DNA of 64,000 bases from Haladaptatus halobius (GTDB lineage: Archaea; Halobacteriota; Halobacteria; Halobacteriales; Haladaptataceae): the NCBI RefSeq assembly GCF_020618475.1, contig NZ_CP085339.1:248001-312000 (forward strand). The letters run 5' to 3'. Position 1 is the stretch's first letter. Each line of letters opens with the position of its first letter. Both the position numbers and the translations under genes were made by a program. Below are positions 54,814-63,930 of the stretch, piece by piece. The notes under the pieces were generated by a model, which did no database searches, was not told where the DNA came from, and was given only the letters and a program-made list of their open reading frames with translations.

Positions 54814-54848
54814 GATCTTAATCTTAAGACTAAGATTAGATTTAAGTC
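54814..54848. repeat. TTAAG-type repeat cluster at the right border of the ATPase module
   Basis: GATCTTAATCTTAAGACTAA continuing GATTAGATTTAAGTC. It includes exact TTAATCTTAA at 54818-54827. It marks the right end of the repeat-bounded segment that starts at 50537. Confidence 0.75.
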
Positions 54849-54947
54849 AATAATTTGGGTTTCCAAAGAGTCATTGGAGGACTCAGTACTCGAAGTGATA
54901 CAGATGAGTCGGGTTGAATTCGTATTATATGCTAACGAGTGCCAATC

Positions 54948-55367
54948 TCAGACCTGTTCTTTTCGAATTGTTACTATATCTGCTGCCAATCGTTTGAATC
55001 CCTCCGCTGCAATCACAAACATGTTCGGTGCTGGGGTACATAGCACTCGATCACTAACATTGAACTCTGCGTCAGCAGCACCTGGCAGTTGCACCTGATA
55101 GCCATTGCCTGCGATTTGGAGTGAGGCGTCTGCAACTCAATGAATCGAGACCGTGTCAAGAGCAGCTGATGTTACGAGTTCTACGACATTTTCGTTTTTG
55201 ACACGGTCGATGTCGATGACGAGGAGAAGTTTATCGAATGCAAACACCCGGATGGTCGAAAGGCGGGTGGTCTCGTCGTCAGTCTCTTCAACGAGTTTAG
55301 CTGCTCGGGCGGGTTGCGTCACTTGGAGGGCAAGGCCATCGCCGGAGCGCTTGATTTTGTTGGGCAT
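54948..55367 (-). pseudogene. Hypothetical protein with one in-frame stop
   Basis: From ATG 55367 the frame reads MPNKIKRSGDGLALQVTQPA and LSTIRVFAFDKLLLVIDIDR, then TGA at 55137-55139. It continues in frame with VADASLQIAGNGYQVQLPGA, PNMFVIAAEGFKRLAAD, and a stop at 54948. Two similar beta-rich halves suggest an internal duplication. Family not recognised. The intact N-terminal half (76 residues) could still be made. Confidence 0.55.
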
Positions 55368-55697
55368 TACTGGTTAGTACTGTATGCTAACTCAAGAACG
55401 TTCGTCTCGTCAGTCGCGCTCTCGGTACAGCATTGTTGTGAGAAGTTTGAGGATGTGAATTCTATTGCGCGTGCTCAGTTTCACTTCCGCTCTGGTTGGC
55501 TCACGACTTTATCTATTGCGTCCCAAGCGTTGAATGCAGTTAGCGTATCCCAGCAGGCGGCGTAGGATCTTGTACTCATCCCAAACCCACCCTCCCACGC
55601 CGTGTGCTCATTCCCCTTGTCGTAACGAATCAAACAGTCGCATGGTAAGCTACCGTCCAAGGGTTTACTTGTCGAGAACGCAGATTCCGTAGTACCA
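55368..55697. other. Intergenic stretch with a possible small fragment
   Basis: About 330 bases. A minus-strand frame near 55490-55590 (MSTRSYAACWDTLTAFNAWD) may be a gene fragment but is too short to call. Confidence 0.35.
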
Positions 55698-55934
55698 ATG
55701 GTTCCAAACGAGAAATCGCCACTCACACCACTTGCGCAAGAAGCGCTTGACACGCTTGCGAAGGAACTTCCGGAGGAGGGAGAGTTCACGTACAAGCAAG
55801 CGTATGCAACTCTCAAGGAGGAAGAAGACCTTGAGCGCCCCGCGGCCGAGGATATTATCGAACGCCTCTACATGAAAGGCCATCTCTACGAGATCGAGGG
55901 AAAGCTCCGGCTCACTGATTACGGATCTAAATAG
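55698..55934 (+). CDS. Small winged-helix protein
   Basis: A 78-residue acidic protein (MVPNEKSPLTPLAQEALDTL). Helices LAQEALDTLAKELPEEGEF and TYKQAYATLKEEEDLERPAA, then EDIIERLYMKGHLYEIEGKL, and RLTDYGSK as the closing wing. This is the compact winged-helix plan of many haloarchaeal regulators. Target unknown. Confidence 0.65.
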   Translation: MVPNEKSPLTPLAQEALDTLAKELPEEGEFTYKQAYATLKEEEDLERPAAEDIIERLYMKGHLYEIEGKLRLTDYGSK

Positions 55935-55999
55935 GAAGGACGGCCCCGTTAGTGAGCGTAATGATATTCCGTCGTGTCAATCGAATCGCTTTTGCTTGA

Positions 56000-56380
56000 T
56001 CAACTCGCCAAGCATTGTTTCTCACCAGTACCGCGATGTGCTCCACGCGGTTTGTAGATGAGGATGGTGTTGTCACTGCGGACGGTGACAAGATAGTCCT
56101 CAACTGTGAATCGGACTTCGACATCACTCATTTTCGTCGTGCTTGCTGTAATGATGTCTTCGAGCGCATCTAGGTTCACGTGTTCGTACAGTAAGAGTGT
56201 GGTCTGGCTAGCTGCTGGCGCAATTACGTCAATAAGTGCGTCGATGAGACCTGTAATAAGCTCCAAACTTGATGATTCAGGGTCGATCGTCTTAGAGGTG
56301 ATCAATGCATACTGAGGTGGCCGACTCGGTTGCGATTGCTCTCTGGTGGATCCAAACCAGTTGGTTGTTTTGGCGGTCAT
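56000..56380 (-). CDS. HalOD1-domain protein
   Basis: A 126-residue protein from ATG 56380 (MTAKTTNWFGSTREQSQPSR); a start at 56395 adds five residues. After an extended N-terminus the HalOD1 plan follows: helix LELITGLIDALIDVIAP, the VNLDALEDIITAST segment, and the beta pair VRFTVEDYLVTVRSDNTILI. Intact. Confidence 0.78.
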   Translation of the reverse strand: MTAKTTNWFGSTREQSQPSRPPQYALITSKTIDPESSSLELITGLIDALIDVIAPAASQTTLLLYEHVNLDALEDIITASTTKMSDVEVRFTVEDYLVTVRSDNTILIYKPRGAHRGTGEKQCLAS

Positions 56381-56395
56381 AGGCTTCACTCCCAT

Positions 56396-56906
56396 TTTTT
56401 GCTATCTATACTAATAGTTGATTAATGACTTCTTACTGCAGAATTTACTCGATAGAAACGAAAAGTGAAGTCAAAGATTAAATTCGTCGAATATTGATTG
56501 GTCATTTGGAGAAATTGATAATAAAATCAAGTAATGTCTGACGAACCCATTTTATTTCGTAGTCCATTGGTGAAAATGCATCCTCACAAAATCCAGCACG
56601 ACGACCTGCTCTGGCGTCATCACCCGATAGTGTCGCCGTGTCCGGTTGTGAGAGCTGGTTCTCTCTTCCCCTTATTCTTTCCAATGAGTGCGTCTATTGT
56701 TCAATCTCTTCCGTGTCGAGAATCGGGTTTCAGAAAGTCCAATTGGAAATGTTTGTTGCCGTTAGGCTGGCGTAAATCAGGGATTGAGTGGGAGTGAGGC
56801 AGTATACTGAATCCAGTTTACAGTCATTCGGTTAATTGGGACATGGACTAGGATTGCTGAAACGCGTAAAAGCCTGGAGTCAGTGCGCTTAATAATAGAG
56901 TATAAG
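56396..56906. other. Gap without a recognisable gene
   Basis: About 510 bases. Frames here have basic or low-complexity compositions that do not fit this genome. No repeat noticed. Confidence 0.45.
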
Positions 56907-57143
56907 CTAATCGCCGGATTCAGATTCACCACTCTCACTGAAATGCTCCGTGACTTGTGCCAAATTATCAAGGACGCGGTCGAGCTGGTGCAGAAGATCC
57001 GCAACGGTATCAAGCCACCCCTGCAAACTCATCGGCTGCTCTATCTGGAGAGGTGCCTGGGTACTGGCCGCTCCAGCAGTAGGTGTAACTGACATGCTGA
57101 TGACGCAGATCATGAGAGTTACGGCAAGGATCTTTCGGAACAT
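56907..57143 (-). CDS. Small secreted protein
   Basis: A 78-residue protein with a Sec signal peptide (MFRKILAVTLMICVISMSVT, cleavage after GAA at about residue 25). The mature part is one amphipathic helical region (LQGWLDTVADLLHQLDRVLD, NLAQVTEHF) with an acidic Ser/Glu tail. No Cys in the mature part. Family not recognised. Confidence 0.6.
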   Translation of the reverse strand: MFRKILAVTLMICVISMSVTPTAGAASTQAPLQIEQPMSLQGWLDTVADLLHQLDRVLDNLAQVTEHFSESGESESGD

Positions 57144-57398
57144 TAGTGCTCCACAGGTGGATCACTCTATGAGAGACTTGTTAATCTTCAGGCCATGAGT
57201 TAGATTGATATCATAAGAGGCGTGAACCGAGTATCCAATTCGATCTGCACTTCGACGGAGTTGGTTCCTCCGAGGGTTGAATGCTATTCAAGGTGATCCT
57301 CGTTGGATGGAGACGTTGACCGCTATGATACTGCTTCACACTTTGGCATGTCCTTAGCACGGGGACAATGATGGACACAGAATACAGATCGGTCGACG

Positions 57399-57932
57399 CT
57401 ATTGGTTTGAGTCGTCGGCCGATGTGTGCATCGACTGGATTTTGAGACTGAGAATATTGCTTGTCTCATCTTTATTGTCGAGCTGGCCTTCAATAATGAG
57501 ATTTGCGAGTGGTGTCGGCCCAACCCGCATTACATCATCGGCATGGAAATCTGTCACAGACCCTTGAATATGAATCTCAGCACGGCAGAGGTCAGGATGG
57601 TGGATATTGCTCAACGAAATTTGTTCGACGTTTGTATTCTCCACAGGCTCATCGTTGTGGAACAGCGGTACTTCCGCCGCCTCATCGAGTGTCTGCACGT
57701 CAAGGGTGTTGAAGGCGGTCGCAGTTGGCTTGTATCCACCTTTCGGTCCAGGCACCCCTTCGACGAGTTGGAGTGCTTTCAGTGATTGCATCTGATTACG
57801 GATTGTTCCTGGATTCCGATCGACTTCGGTTGCGATTTCTTCACCTTTTATTGCACCTTCAGTCTCACTATGGAGGTTGACGAGTGCAGTGAGAATCCTC
57901 TTCTGACTTGCTGTCAGCTCGATTGATGACAT
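57399..57932 (-). CDS. Helix-turn-helix regulator with C-terminal sensor-like domain
   Basis: A 177-residue protein from ATG 57932 (MSSIELTASQKRILTALVNL). Residues 1-75 are a winged helix: IKGEEIATEVDRNPGTIRNQ, MQSLKALQLVEGVPGPKGGY, KPT. The C-terminal half is beta-rich (AEIHIQGSVTDFHADDVMRV, GPTPLANLIIEGQLD) and could bind a ligand or metal. This plan recurs in haloarchaeal regulators annotated as Rrf2- or TrmB-like. It is upstream of, and on the same strand as, the small secreted protein gene. Confidence 0.75.
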   Translation of the reverse strand: MSSIELTASQKRILTALVNLHSETEGAIKGEEIATEVDRNPGTIRNQMQSLKALQLVEGVPGPKGGYKPTATAFNTLDVQTLDEAAEVPLFHNDEPVENTNVEQISLSNIHHPDLCRAEIHIQGSVTDFHADDVMRVGPTPLANLIIEGQLDNKDETSNILSLKIQSMHTSADDSNQ

Positions 57933-58209
57933 ACCGGATTCTTCGACTTTGCATCGGTTAAATCCAGCCTTTTGGAAATCTAGTACCGTGGCGAGCGTAT
58001 CCATTTGTTGGACGAATCTTTTCGGGGCACGGAACTGGATCCACTTTTCCTCTCCTGTATCCTAGATTCGTCAATACCGCTCTCACTCATTTGAGATTCC
58101 GTTTGAACACCTGTCTAATTGCCTTCTAGCCATGCTCTATGAGTTCTGCTCTCCCGTCAGTATCGATTTGACCAATTAGAGGCTGATTTAAACGACATAG
58201 GATGAAGCG

Positions 58210-59590
58210 ATGGTGTACAAAATCGACTACGTTGATGGCGACGTGCTCACCTGGTCACTAACTGAGACGGGGCTAAACTGCGAGGTGGATGAATCGTATA
58301 CACCGACAATCTACGTGTCGGTGAATGATGATGGTGAGTTTTCCACGGCACATGCTGAACTCCGTGACCATCCTGCCGTTGCTCAGATTGCTATGGTCGA
58401 CGAACGCGTGAGTTTTCGGCACGACCCTGAGCAAGTGCTGCAGGTAGACGTGGTCGACCTCAAGGCGGTCAACTTAGTGGCTCGAATGGTGAGCAGATGG
58501 GGTTCTCCTGGTGAGTATCGGTGTTACAACGTCGATTTTTCGCGGGAGTTCCGCTATTGTCTCGAAGAGGGAATCGACCCACTGCCGAACCACGAACTCT
58601 CGCAGGTGCACGTTGCTGTGTCGGAGACTGAACTCGCGAGTAGGACAGTCACCGATCTCACGATTGACGATGAGGTGGTGACCGGGGGTGGGGAGGACGT
58701 GTTAGCAACGCTGTCGGATTGTGTCGAGCGTACAAACCCGGACGTTCTGTTCCTGAATACCAGTGATCTCATTCCCGTCCTCTTTCAACAGGCCGATCGG
58801 CTCGATGTAGAGTTCCAGCTTGGACGACGACCTAGGTGGCAGCAGTTGGCGGGCGAATCGACCTACGAAAGTTATGGCCAGGTCGGGCACTCACCAGCAC
58901 GCTACACTTTGCCCGGTCGGCTAATCATCGATGGCTCGAACTCGTTCATGTGGAACTAGACGAATCTCGATGGCTGTCTGTATCTCGTGGAGAAGTCGGG
59001 CAAACCACTGCAGGAGTTAGTGGGTCGTCGATCGGGAACATACTGACTGGAATTCGAATTCAGGAAGCTCGTGAGCGGGAAGTCCTTGTTCCATAGCATT
59101 CCTGGCGCAACGAGAAGTTCAAAACGATGCGCCAACTCCACGATGCCGACCGAGGTGGGTTCACCTTTGCACCAGATGTTGGGTTGCACGAGGACGTCCA
59201 TGAACTCGACTTCTCCTCGTTGTATCCGAATATCATCGTCACGCGGAACGTGAGCCCAGAGAAGATTCGATGTGAATGCCATGCAGGTTGAGAGAACGTG
59301 CCGGGGATTGGCTACTCGATTTGTGACGAGCGGGGCTATCTTCCGGACGTGCTCGAACCGTTGATTGAGGATCGCGATGCGATCAAAGCCGAAATTCGAG
59401 CAACTGAGGACGAGGATCGTCGCGATGAGTTGGAAGGGCAATCGAGTGCGATCAAGTGGATTTTGGTGTCGTGTTTCGGCTATCAGGGCTTTTCGAATGC
59501 GAAATTTGGACGGATCGAGTGCCACGAGGCGATCAACGCGTATGCTCGGGATCTATATCCCTGTATTCGGTGGGTGATCGCGTGTGTTTA
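58210..59590 (+). pseudogene. Family B DNA polymerase, degraded
   Basis: The first 249 codons (MVYKIDYVDGDVLTWSLTET) are open and cover the N-terminal and exonuclease-type region (LVARMVSRWGSPGEYRCYNV, NPDVLFLNTSDLIPVLF). A TAG at 58957, a frameshift near 59020 and stops near 59093 and 59290 follow. Beyond them lie polymerase motif A (ELDFSSLYPNIIVTRNV) and motif B (KWILVSCFGYQGFSNAKFG). Motif C with the catalytic DTD is missing after 59590. Intact haloarchaeal PolB proteins are two to three times longer. The gene was probably carried by a plasmid or virus. Confidence 0.85.
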
Positions 59591-59788
59591 GAATCCGATC
59601 AAAGTAGCGGTCGTGCGGTTGCATCTCGAGAATGACTTCCCTCAGTGCGTTGAGCACAGCAATCGCAAAGGCAACTTGGAGAGTTCGATTCCTGACCAGA
59701 AGACGTTGGCATGTCTCGATGTAGTCTATTCTGTGCTGTCGTTATTTATTGGTGAAATGATTAAGTTCCCAACTCTCGAAGACCATGT

Positions 59789-60715
59789 ATGCTCCTGATT
59801 GGCACGAACGACGGTGTTTATCAAGCACCAATAGACGAACTCGATAACACCACCCATGTCCTCGAGAGCGAGCACGCCCTTCGAATTCACCAGTTTGATG
59901 AATCAGTCTATGCAGCCACGCGCTCGGGGCTGTTCCGATCGATGGACGCTGGTGAGACATGGGTAAACCTTGATGTCCCACGGCGTGAGGTCTACTCCGT
60001 TCTCCAGAATTCTACTGGAGAACGACTATATGCCGGGACACATCCTGCTCACCTGTACGTCTCTACTAACGATGGAGAGTCGTGGCGCGAACTGGAGGGC
60101 TTGCAGGAGTTGCCGTCTCGTCAAGAGTGGCGACTTCCTCGCCACCGCAACGAAGCACACGTTCGTAGTCTTGGCGCCCACCCTGATACTCCTCAACGAG
60201 TCGTCGCAGGCATCGAGGTTGGTGGCGTCCATGTCAGCGACGATGAGGGAGAAACGTGGACAGAGCGCCGCGATGGGGTGCACGACGATGTCCATCATGT
60301 GCTCGTACAAGGGAGTGAGGAATACATTGCATCATGTGGTGGCGGTCTTTACCGCACGCGTAATGCCGGTCGATCATGGACGCGCCTTGACGTCGATTTT
60401 GAGCATACCTACTTCCGAGAGGCATTCTCTGTTGGGGGTCGGTTGTATGCAGCAGCGGCCCGTTCGTCGCCTCCTTCATGGGGTGGCGAGCGGGGGCCAG
60501 ATGCGGCGCTGTTCGAATCGACAGATGACGGAGACACCTTTGAATCTGTCTCGTACCCTGGTAAACCGCAAGAATTCATTCTCGCCTGGACGGCCCTTGA
60601 TGACGGTACAGTAATCGCGGGAACTCGGGGAGGTCACATCCTTCGTCGAACAAATGAAGGATGGACAAGAGGTGGGAGCGTTCCAGCAGGTATCCGTTCA
60701 CTCACTGTCGTGTAG
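59789..60715 (+). CDS. BNR/sortilin-type beta-propeller protein
   Basis: A 308-residue protein (MLLIGTNDGVYQAPIDELDN) without signal peptide. Asp-box repeats are clear and regularly spaced: RSMDAGETWVNL, VSTNDGESWREL, VSDDEGETWTER, RTRNAGRSWTRL and ESTDDGDTFESV. Five to six blades are expected. Proteins of this type in haloarchaea are often called glycosyl hydrolase or photosystem-assembly-like, but no sialidase catalytic residues are visible. Function unknown. Confidence 0.82.
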   Translation: MLLIGTNDGVYQAPIDELDNTTHVLESEHALRIHQFDESVYAATRSGLFRSMDAGETWVNLDVPRREVYSVLQNSTGERLYAGTHPAHLYVSTNDGESWRELEGLQELPSRQEWRLPRHRNEAHVRSLGAHPDTPQRVVAGIEVGGVHVSDDEGETWTERRDGVHDDVHHVLVQGSEEYIASCGGGLYRTRNAGRSWTRLDVDFEHTYFREAFSVGGRLYAAAARSSPPSWGGERGPDAALFESTDDGDTFESVSYPGKPQEFILAWTALDDGTVIAGTRGGHILRRTNEGWTRGGSVPAGIRSLTVV

Positions 60716-60839
60716 CTGTTTATTTTGTTTAATCGCTGATTTTGAAAAACCGATTTGAAAGACTCCGTAGAGTCATGGATTTCGTCCTCGACAATACGAT
60801 ATTGCCTGCCGTCACTGGAGAAATAGATTACACCATTGT

Positions 60840-60874
60840 AATAGAGAGGGATCGCGAACGCGATCCCCTCTATT
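60840..60874. repeat. Strong hairpin with 16-bp arms
   Basis: Left arm AATAGAGAGGGATCGCG and right arm CGCGATCCCCTCTATT pair completely except for one bulged A, with a two-base loop (AA). It lies about 125 bases after the beta-propeller gene. It could be a transcription terminator, an element end or a recombination site. No convincing gene occupies 60716-61007. Confidence 0.75.
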
Positions 60875-61007
60875 TCGCGGAAATAGACGTCCCCCACCGT
60901 ATCCAACCAATTACTACCTCCCTGTTTCACTGGCAGTGCGGTGTGACTCTTGTGTAGTGACTTGTTCGAGAAGGGGTTCTCTGAACCCCATGATTACAAC
61001 GCTATAA

Positions 61008-61262
61008 TCAGTGTCCTCCATTTGTGAGTTCCCCGTTGACTTCGTGGACTCGCATCCACACTGCGAGGTCGGGATGGCCGAACGTGATTTCGATGTGATA
61101 CCCGCCGACGCCCATTGCATCGTCCACGGACAGCGTTCGTGACGTCTTGTAGCACACGTCGGGCACACGCTCGGCCATTTCTTCCATGACGCGATAACCA
61201 TCGTTCTTGTCCGTACAGCTGTAGTGTATCGCGACTTCTCGGTACCCGAGTCGGGCAACCAT
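61008..61262 (-). CDS. Small haloarchaeal protein of unknown function
   Basis: An 84-residue protein from ATG 61262 (MVARLGYREVAIHYSCTDKN); a start at 61286 adds eight residues. It contains a helix (DGYRVMEEMAERVPDVCYKT) and a beta-rich end (MGVGGYHIEITFGHPDLAVW, MRVHEVNGEL). The composition and the divergent arrangement with the HTH-10 regulator support a real gene. Family not recognised. Confidence 0.55.
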   Translation of the reverse strand: MVARLGYREVAIHYSCTDKNDGYRVMEEMAERVPDVCYKTSRTLSVDDAMGVGGYHIEITFGHPDLAVWMRVHEVNGELTNGGH

Positions 61263-61326
61263 CACGTCGTTCGTATCTCTTAGCAAAAGAATCCCACTTA
61301 TACTTCGCCAGTGATGTTATCCAGGT

Positions 61327-61971
61327 ATGGCTTCTGGGATCCACGTGCAGATTGGGCTAAGCGGTGCAGATAGCTGCCCCGTTTCTTCGATCAGTGAGAA
61401 TTTCGAAATCGAGTCCTTGACTGTCAATCAACATTCCACTCCGAAGAGATCAGAAGTTGTCGGTGAGCTAACGATTGACCACTCTGAGAACACTGAAGGA
61501 GAACTATACATGGTAGACGAAGTTTTCAGTGACGATACGAAGTCAGTATATCGATACACGCATGACAACGATAAGTGTCCGTGTATGCGCGTGCCAAACC
61601 ATGGGTGTCCCGTTCGTGACCTCCGTGCGAACTCTGGTCAGCTCATCCTGTCATTTATCACACCGGATCTTGAGACGCTTCGATCGGTCGTTGCCGACCT
61701 CGGAGAAAGCTGTGAGAACGTTACGATTCGTCAGCTTACGCGATCGAGTGCTACCGATAACGGGCGGTCACTTCTCTTTGTCGACCGCACTGAATTTACC
61801 GACCGACAATACGAAGCACTCGAAACAGCACACGAGATGGGATATTTCGACTCACCAAAGGAATCGAACTCCAAAGAAGTAGCTGACGAAATGGGGATTT
61901 CAGTTGCCACGTTCGTCGAACATCTCTCTGTTGCCCAAACGAAGCTATTAGATCAGATTCTCACAGACTAA
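61327..61971 (+). CDS. HTH-10 (bacterio-opsin activator type) transcriptional regulator
   Basis: A 214-residue protein (MASGIHVQIGLSGADSCPVS). The first 150 residues are beta-rich and contain a Cys cluster (DKCPCMRVPNHGCPVRDL) that could bind a metal or sense redox state. The C-terminal HTH-10 domain is typical: FTDRQYEALETAHEMGYFDS, KEVADEMGISVATFVEHLSV. A TATA-like TTATACTT about 26 bases before ATG 61327 suggests a leaderless transcript. The truncated-haemoglobin gene 160 bases downstream may be its target. Confidence 0.9.
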   Translation: MASGIHVQIGLSGADSCPVSSISENFEIESLTVNQHSTPKRSEVVGELTIDHSENTEGELYMVDEVFSDDTKSVYRYTHDNDKCPCMRVPNHGCPVRDLRANSGQLILSFITPDLETLRSVVADLGESCENVTIRQLTRSSATDNGRSLLFVDRTEFTDRQYEALETAHEMGYFDSPKESNSKEVADEMGISVATFVEHLSVAQTKLLDQILTD

Positions 61972-62060
61972 TCGTGCTGTTTGTCAATCGAAATTGTAAT
62001 TGATCCGGGTGGCTCTAACCGACATGGTGTTATCTTAGTCCATTGTCCCTGTGCGACATG

Positions 62061-62075
62061 GGGTTAAATAAACCC
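62061..62075. promoter_or_regulatory. Inverted repeat GGGTT-5-AACCC upstream of the haemoglobin gene
   Basis: Perfect five-base arms around AAATA. A TATA-like GTATATTA begins at 62078, right after the repeat, so a bound factor would sit in the activator/BRE position. The upstream HTH-10 regulator is a candidate binder. Confidence 0.4.
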
Positions 62076-62130
62076 AAGTATATTAGCGACAGCCCGTATC
62101 CTGATTCCCCGCCAATTTTCATTCGTCACA

Positions 62131-62490
62131 ATGTCTCAATCAGTCTATCGGGAAATCGGCGGACGTGACGCAGTCGAAGCGGTCGTCAGGGACTTCTACG
62201 ACCGGGTGCTATCGGACGACCAGCTGATCCCATATTTTGAAGGGATGGATATGGACGAGTTACGTGCACACCAAATCCAGTTCATCAGTGCGGTTACTGG
62301 AGGGCCAGTCGAATATTCAGGTGCGGATATGCGCGAAGCACACATCCACCTCGATATCGATGAAGCGGATTTCGAGGCCGTCGGTGCACACCTCGAAACC
62401 GCGCTTCGAATGAATGGAGTTGACGAGGGGAACATCGACGCGATCATGGCCGAGGTCGTCGCGCTGGAAGATCCGATTCTCAACCGGTAA
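62131..62490 (+). CDS. Truncated haemoglobin, group I-like
   Basis: A 119-residue protein. Opening SVYREIGGRDAVEAVVRDFY and DRVLSDDQLIPYFEGMDMDE match the A-B-C helices. The E/F region is FISAVTGGPVEYSGADMREA with HIHLDIDEADFEAV; the proximal His lies in EAHIHLDI. Truncated globins bind O2 or NO and often detoxify NO. Adjacent to a regulator with a cysteine cluster, an NO- or oxygen-response pair is plausible. Confidence 0.92.
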   Translation: MSQSVYREIGGRDAVEAVVRDFYDRVLSDDQLIPYFEGMDMDELRAHQIQFISAVTGGPVEYSGADMREAHIHLDIDEADFEAVGAHLETALRMNGVDEGNIDAIMAEVVALEDPILNR

Positions 62491-62714
62491 CAGTAGACTG
62501 GTTACACTGTCGTAATCACCTTTAGACGACCAGTGTAATCAGCTGAACCGCTTCATTCCTTCACTTCAAACCGCGAAGAGAAGGCTTAAATATATTTGTA
62601 TCGAGCACAGTTTTTGTATTAGAGAGCTAATACTGAGAATCTTGTGCGCGACTCTCATTCATCGCTAATTTTTTAATCTATTCACTGTATGTCAGACTAC
62701 GAAGGGTACGTCCA

Positions 62715-63025
62715 ATGACCGAACTTAAAGTTCCCTCCAACAAGATAAGCCGAGTCGATTTCGAAACCGTTGTGGAAAACGCTATGCGTGACGCGACCGA
62801 ACCTTTAACAGTCGAAATCTAACTGAGTTTACATCCATCGACGAGGCGAAAAATGCCTTTGTCTCCTATGCCCTTGATATGTATGCGATACAGGCAATTA
62901 GTATCGACGAGATTCGTGCGGAACCTTCTCGTCCACGTCAGGCCATCACACATCGAGCAACGCAGGTTTTTGATACCCGTTTTGCCAACAGTACCTGGGA
63001 ATCTACCCCCAAGAAACGCTCTTAG
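62715..63025 (+). pseudogene. Hypothetical protein, frameshifted
   Basis: From ATG 62715 the frame reads MTELKVPSNKISRVDFETVV, ENAMRDATEPLTVEI and TAA. In another frame it continues EFTSIDEAKNAFVSYALDMY, AIQAISIDEIRAEPSR to a stop at 63025. The composition is continuous, indicating a broken small gene. Family not recognised. Confidence 0.45.
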
Positions 63026-63294
63026 CGATGGACCTGTCCATCATAATTGACGGGGTTCTCCTGTTGTTTATCGAGAGAAAATCAATGCATTCTCATGAGT
63101 TCAATAATCGGTACAATCATGTCTAGTTGCATTTCAATCATTATCGGTTTCGTTAAGTAAGTTCTACGATGCTCTAATAAGTTTCAGCGAGTGTCGAAGT
63201 CACGTCTCTATTGTTCAACTGAAGATCTATGTTAGCATTGCACAAAGACTTATAAGTGGGTACCACCTACGCATAGCTCCACGACAGACCTGCT

Positions 63295-63639
63295 ATGTCC
63301 GCCGATTCACGGTCACCCCGATCGATCACACTGGCACTTCCACCAGACGAACACTGGACACTCCACCACGTGCTCCTCCATCGAATTGACCGAGAAACGA
63401 CTGCAGACGACACGACCGTCGTAAATCCGCCACCACTTGAAGTCTTCCACGCGTTCGAAACACTCGACGCTGGCAGCACGCAGTTCTCTATCGCTCAACT
63501 CGAGGCAATCCAGGCGGTTCTCGCAGAGTATCATCACTCGACCGTGTGGTGGGAGGGAGAGCGATCGCAGCTCGAACAACTCCTCCATCGCGTCGCGACG
63601 CTCGTTGAAGCGAACCAACTCCCACACCCACAGTACTGA
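63295..63639 (+). CDS. Small conserved haloarchaeal protein
   Basis: A 114-residue protein (MSADSRSPRSITLALPPDEH). A strand is followed by a helix pair (WTLHHVLLHRIDRETTADDT, LEVFHAFETLDAG) and a final helical part (FSIAQLEAIQAVLAEYHHST, WWEGERSQLEQLLHRV). This pattern with DEHWTLHHVLLHR recurs in short uncharacterised haloarchaeal proteins. No catalytic motif. It has its own upstream AT-rich region. Confidence 0.72.
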   Translation: MSADSRSPRSITLALPPDEHWTLHHVLLHRIDRETTADDTTVVNPPPLEVFHAFETLDAGSTQFSIAQLEAIQAVLAEYHHSTVWWEGERSQLEQLLHRVATLVEANQLPHPQY

Positions 63640-63780
63640 GCGATTAGCACTGCACCGATCCGTCCCCTTCTAATTGGACAGTATTTAGGTTCAGGCGACG
63701 ATCGACGAAGACGTTCATTTAATAGGGGGTCGGATAAAGAGGCCAATTCTTATTACGTTGGGTGCGAAAGGACGAATGTC

Positions 63781-63930
63781 ATGTCACTCTCCGCCACGGT
63801 GCAGCGGGGGTTAGCTGACAATGAGAACATCGTTCATGAGTGTAGACAGTGCGGGACGACACTCATGGCCACCGAACAGCAGTGCCCTGCCTGTGAGTCG
63901 ACTGAAATCGTGAAATTCGATGTCTCGTAA
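63781..63930 (+). CDS. Zinc-ribbon miniprotein
   Basis: A 49-residue protein (MSLSATVQRGLADNENIVHE). CRQCGTT and CPACEST form two CxxC knuckles spaced as in a zinc ribbon, ending EIVKFDVS. A purine-rich AAAGGACG lies about six bases before an upstream in-phase position and may serve as ribosome binding site. A likely small nucleic-acid-binding or accessory protein. The last 70 bases of the window show no further gene. Confidence 0.68.
   Translation: MSLSATVQRGLADNENIVHECRQCGTTLMATEQQCPACESTEIVKFDVS

Noticed and set aside
50537..54848. TTAATCTTAA repeats as Orc1/Cdc6 origin recognition boxes
   Set aside because: Archaeal origin boxes are longer and GC-containing, and the only Orc1/Cdc6 gene in the segment is dead. 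The repeats centre on the AAA ATPase pair instead.
59789..60715. Sialidase
   Set aside because: Asp-box repeats are present, but the arginine triad and other catalytic residues of sialidases cannot be identified.
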